Shown piece by piece: positions 19,423-21,679 of a stretch of 21,679 bases of DNA. Origin of the DNA: a virus. Each line of letters starts with the position of its first letter. The first letter of the stretch is position 1. The translations under genes and the position numbers were made by a program. Location of the stretch: the IMG/VR virus record IMGVR_UViG_3300036853_000374, positions 1 through 21,679 of that record; one strand, given 5' to 3'. Below the pieces are notes generated by a model. The model had not been told where the DNA came from and did not search any database. It worked only from the letters and a program-made list of their open reading frames with translations.

Positions 19423-20031
19423 GTGACGTATGGCCAGCGCTTTCGGGAACTCCGGCGGCATCTCTGGACAGCGAAGGGCAAGACGGTCCTGGCGCTCGCC
19501 GAGCGGCTCGAGTCGAAGTACGCCGCCACGATCTACAACATCGAACGGCAGTGGCGCGTCCCGTTGTTGCCAACGCTCCTGAGACACGCGGACGCGCTCG
19601 GCTGCCAGCCCTGGGATCTGCTGATCAATGTCGAGACCGAATACGATCTCGTCCGACGCCTGGCCACGCTCCGCCCGGCGGACGCCGAGCGTCGGCTCCG
19701 CGCGCTGGTGCGGCGTTACACGGAATGGACCGACCGTGCGCCAAAGTCGGACACGTCGCGGAAGGGTCGAGCGGGTTCCGCAGGGAAACGCGATGGCGCT
19801 GCCCTTGCTCTAAGGGACGATGCTGACCAAGGTGATCCCGTTCCCCGCGACTCGCGTCCAGCGTACCGCCGCGCGCGTGCTGACCTTGAGCGCCTCACGC
19901 GCGACGCTGAACAACAAGCCGCCCAGTTGGCCCGATCGCCCGCTGCCCCTGGACTCCCTGGGGAACATGCTGCAGCGCCTCGCGATCAAGCGGCCGGCCG
20001 CAGTGCTCGTGCTCGAAAGTCTCGTCGCTGA
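19423..20031 (+). CDS. XRE family regulator, 3' end uncertain
   Basis: A GTG at 19423 begins VTYGQRFRELRRHLWTAKGK. Alternative starts in frame are an ATG at 19387 and a TTG at 19363. Residues 1-70 form a Cro/CI-type domain: LALAERLESKYAATIYNIER, then WRVPLLPTLLRHADALGCQP and WDLL. It is divergent from the other XRE gene, so the pair forms a switch. The frame stays open to 20031, but it then overlaps the next gene by 212 bp in another frame. The last clearly coding part is near 19740 (RRYTEWTDRA). Another frame ends at 19813, seven bases before the next ATG, so a frameshift or a different true end is possible. Confidence 0.6.
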   Translation: MTYGQRFRELRRHLWTAKGKTVLALAERLESKYAATIYNIERQWRVPLLPTLLRHADALGCQPWDLLINVETEYDLVRRLATLRPADAERRLRALVRRYTEWTDRAPKSDTSRKGRAGSAGKRDGAALALRDDADQGDPVPRDSRPAYRRARADLERLTRDAEQQAAQLARSPAAPGLPGEHAAAPRDQAAGRSARARKSRR

Positions 20032-20056
20032 CATGCTCGCCCAGCTCGAACACTGA
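19820..20056 (+). CDS. Small protein upstream of integrase
   Basis: 78 residues from the ATG at 19820, with AAGGGA just upstream. It begins MLTKVIPFPATRVQRTAARV and ends with a helix (AVLVLESLVADMLAQLEH). The 'KVIPFPA' start and final 'P..l.vlE.LV.dML' helix are seen in small phage proteins near integrases. Third codon positions are strongly G/C, supporting this frame over the overlapping one. It ends five bases before the integrase ATG. Confidence 0.65.
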   Translation: MLTKVIPFPATRVQRTAARVLTLSASRATLNNKPPSWPDRPLPLDSLGNMLQRLAIKRPAAVLVLESLVADMLAQLEH

Positions 20057-20061
20057 CCCTC

Positions 20062-21165
20062 ATGGGATCCGCTCGCTACCCGCGCGGGCTGACGAAAGGC
20101 GCGAAGGGCTGGCGGATCAGCCTCCGCGTCCACGGCGCGCTCTATCAACAGCGCTTCCCGTCGAGCACGCCGCAAGCCGACGTCGAAGCCGAACTGACCA
20201 CTGCGCGCGCGCGCCAACGCGCCGGGCATCGGGCGACGCAGGCCGGATCGCTCGCGGCGGACGTGGCCCGCTATCTCGTCGACTACTTCGCCGGCCGACC
20301 GGGCCACGCGGAACGCACGCGCCATCTGCAGCTCTGGGTGGACGCGCTCGGCCCCGACACCACGCGATCCACGGTGTCCCGCGACGATCTCGCGCGGGTG
20401 CTGAATAGCTGGCGCGCCGGCGGGCTCGCGGCGGACACGTGCAACAAACGGCGGACGGCCCTCCTCGCGCTCTATCACGCGCTCGACGGGAAGGGCGGAT
20501 CGAATCCGGTCCGCGAGATCCCGAAGTTCCGGCCGCCCGAGGCGCTGCCGCGCGGCGTGCCCTACGCGCAGATCGAACAGACGCTCGCGCTGCTCCCCGC
20601 GTGCAAGACCGAAGCGCGGCTGCGCGTGATGGCGTACACGGGCCTCCGGCAGTCCCAGATCATGCGGCTCACGCCGGCGGCCTGGGATCCCCGGCGCCGG
20701 CTGTTGATGGTGCCCGGCACGGACAAAGGGCGCGGCACGAAACCCTACACGCTCCCGCTCGGGCGGTCAGCGACGGCGGCGCTCGCCACCTTCGACGCGC
20801 GCGAGGCGTGGGGCCGGTTCACCTGGGCCCCGATGGCGCGCATGTGGCGGGAGGCGTGGCTCGCGATGCGCACGGGCGACGATCGGCTCGCCATCCGCGC
20901 GCACCCGGCGGCGTACGCCCACATCGAGACGCCAGTCCCGTACGACATCCGCCACTCGTTCGGCACGCAGCTCTATCGCAAGACCGGGGATCTCAAGGCC
21001 GTCAAAGAGCTGCTCGGCCACGCGTCGATCCGGATGACCGAGCGCTACACGCTCGCCGCGGTGTCGGAACAGAAGCACAAAGCGATGCAGGCGTTTGAGG
21101 CGAGCGTGGGGCGAAAGTTGCCCCCGCGAGTTGCCCCCCCCGGCAAACTCCGAACGAAAGCGTGA
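20062..21165 (+). CDS. int: Tyrosine-recombinase integrase
   Basis: A 367-residue phage integrase. The N-terminal 60 residues (GWRISLRVHGALYQQRFPSS) look like an AP2-like arm-binding domain. Residues 62-155 are the SAM-like core-binding domain. The catalytic domain has R196 (YTGLRQSQIMRL), K222 (GTDKGRG), R297 in PYDIRHSFGTQL (the usual first His is Tyr294), H320 (LLGHASIRM) and the nucleophile Y329 (TERYTLA). It inserts the phage at the tRNA-derived att core a few dozen bases downstream. The last 20 codons contain two arm-type repeats, so coding and att sequence overlap. Confidence 0.95.
   Translation: MGSARYPRGLTKGAKGWRISLRVHGALYQQRFPSSTPQADVEAELTTARARQRAGHRATQAGSLAADVARYLVDYFAGRPGHAERTRHLQLWVDALGPDTTRSTVSRDDLARVLNSWRAGGLAADTCNKRRTALLALYHALDGKGGSNPVREIPKFRPPEALPRGVPYAQIEQTLALLPACKTEARLRVMAYTGLRQSQIMRLTPAAWDPRRRLLMVPGTDKGRGTKPYTLPLGRSATAALATFDAREAWGRFTWAPMARMWREAWLAMRTGDDRLAIRAHPAAYAHIETPVPYDIRHSFGTQLYRKTGDLKAVKELLGHASIRMTERYTLAAVSEQKHKAMQAFEASVGRKLPPRVAPPGKLRTKA
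21108..21138 (+). repeat. Left arm-type repeats (candidate integrase sites)
   Basis: AGTTGCC occurs at 21116-21122 and 21129-21135 within a unit beginning GGGGCGAAAGTTGCC (21108-21122). The unit recurs on the other side of the att core. It lies inside the 3' end of the integrase gene. Confidence 0.65.
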
Positions 21166-21193
21166 GACGTTGTTTCCCTTTCAAGGCCAAAAC

Positions 21194-21221
21194 ACGGGTT
21201 CGAATCCCGTTGGGGACGCCA
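21194..21221 (+). other. tRNA 3'-end fragment, att core
   Basis: This reads as the T arm and 3' acceptor strand of a tRNA: stem ACGGG/CCCGT around TTCGAAT (21194-21210), acceptor strand TGGGGAC, discriminator G and encoded CCA (21219-21221). The matching 5' half (GTCCCCA about 70 bases upstream) is absent because the integrase gene lies there. It is therefore an att core from a tRNA gene, not a functional tRNA. Confidence 0.85.
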
Positions 21222-21284
21222 GTCTTTCCGGCCTAAACCCGCAGACGTGGACGGATCCAACCACGCCGCAACACGCCACAACGA

Positions 21285-21314
21285 GGGGCGAAAGTTGCCA
21301 CTGAAGTTGCCCCC
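21285..21314 (+). repeat. Right arm-type repeats (candidate integrase sites)
   Basis: GGGGCGAAAGTTGCC (21285-21299) is identical to the left arm unit, and a second AGTTGCCCCC follows at 21305-21314. The core lies between the two arms. Confidence 0.65.
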
Positions 21315-21349
21315 GCACGGCCGCGTCCGCACCCGCCGATACGCTGACC

Positions 21350-21679
21350 GTGACGCCCAGAACAATCGGTCTCGCCTCGCTCGCGATCGGCGGCGTGCTC
21401 CTGGCCTGGACCTGTGCCCCGCCGACCCATCCCGACACGACGCCGCCGGCCCCGCCGGCAGCCCCGGCCACGGCGATCGCGCTGACGGTCGACACGGCCA
21501 CGAGCAATCACGAGAGCCTGTTGAACATCCGCGTCACCTCCGCCACCGGCGCCGGCGTGCCCGATCAGATCGTCACGTTGACCACCTCGTCGGGCACGGT
21601 GAATCATCCGACCCTCGCGACCGGGATCCAAGGGACCGCGCAAGCGATGCTGACCACCGAGGCGGATGCGACCGTCACC
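21350..21679 (+). CDS. Secreted Ig-like domain protein, C-terminus off the right edge
   Basis: The frame from a GTG at 21350 stays open to the window edge (110 residues). An N-terminal hydrophobic stretch (IGLASLAIGGVLLAWTCAPP) looks like a signal peptide, with a Cys that is not in a classic lipobox. A Pro/Thr/Ala linker follows, then a bacterial Ig-like (Big_1/invasin-type) domain: IALTVDTATSNHESLLNIRV, GVPDQIVTLTTSSGTV, GTAQAMLTTEADATVT. If the att site is attP this is a phage gene near the tail end. If the window crosses an integration junction it is host DNA. Confidence 0.6.
   Translation, partial: MTPRTIGLASLAIGGVLLAWTCAPPTHPDTTPPAPPAAPATAIALTVDTATSNHESLLNIRVTSATGAGVPDQIVTLTTSSGTVNHPTLATGIQGTAQAMLTTEADATVT

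Noticed and set aside
21142-21221. A complete functional tRNA gene
   Set aside because: Only the T arm and 3' acceptor strand are present; no pairing 5' acceptor strand or anticodon arm can be fitted upstream.

Overview
The window is most of a temperate, tailed, HK97-type phage from a GC-rich bacterium. The evidence is a complete leftward head module (HNH endonuclease, small and large terminase, portal, S49 protease, HK97-fold capsid, head-tail connectors), a tyrosine integrase beside a tRNA 3'-end att core, and a divergent pair of XRE regulators. The host cannot be named. GC content is high throughout (third codon positions are mostly G or C), GTG starts are common and most neighbouring genes are coupled by ATGA or GTGA overlaps.

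Layout. 1-9228 (minus strand): late genes read right to left, from small terminase (9228) through large terminase, two tiny genes, portal, protease, capsid, two small genes, connector and head-closure protein, to a tail-fibre-like gene that runs off the left edge. 9229-9398: a gene-free, C-rich spacer that is a reasonable place for cos. 9399-10015 (minus): HNH endonuclease and one small gene. 10016-10294: divergent control region. 10295-12215 (plus): a compact six-gene operon with a helix-turn-helix protein, an unknown protein, a bacterial-type Ku protein and three small proteins. It converges on, and overlaps by 37 bp, the end of the early operon. 12179-19316 (minus): a long early/accessory operon of mostly small proteins, including DUF1643-like, DUF1653-like, a DUF3820 plus J-domain-like fusion, several helix-turn-helix proteins and a putative replication initiator (15578-16657). 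The initiator gene carries inverted iterons inside its linker, as in the lambda O gene. 19317-21165: lysogeny control (divergent XRE genes, a likely near-leaderless repressor promoter), a small protein and the integrase. 21108-21313: att region. 21350-end: a partial Ig-like secreted protein.

How it may work together. The minus XRE protein at the head of the early operon is the best repressor candidate. Early leftward transcription would give the initiator that fires the internal iteron origin. The late genes package DNA by the HNH/terminase cos-type scheme. Ku could bind the linear genome ends after infection and help circularise or protect them, as suggested for Ku-encoding mycobacteriophages. 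Four integrase arm-type repeats flank the att core, two on each side, which favours an intact attP (free phage or viral contig) over an attL/attR junction.

The best candidates for something undescribed are the Ku operon, the iteron origin within the initiator gene, and a 39-bp gene-end sequence repeated three times in 1.1 kb, each copy ending a reading frame with nearly the same helix-turn-helix tail peptide.
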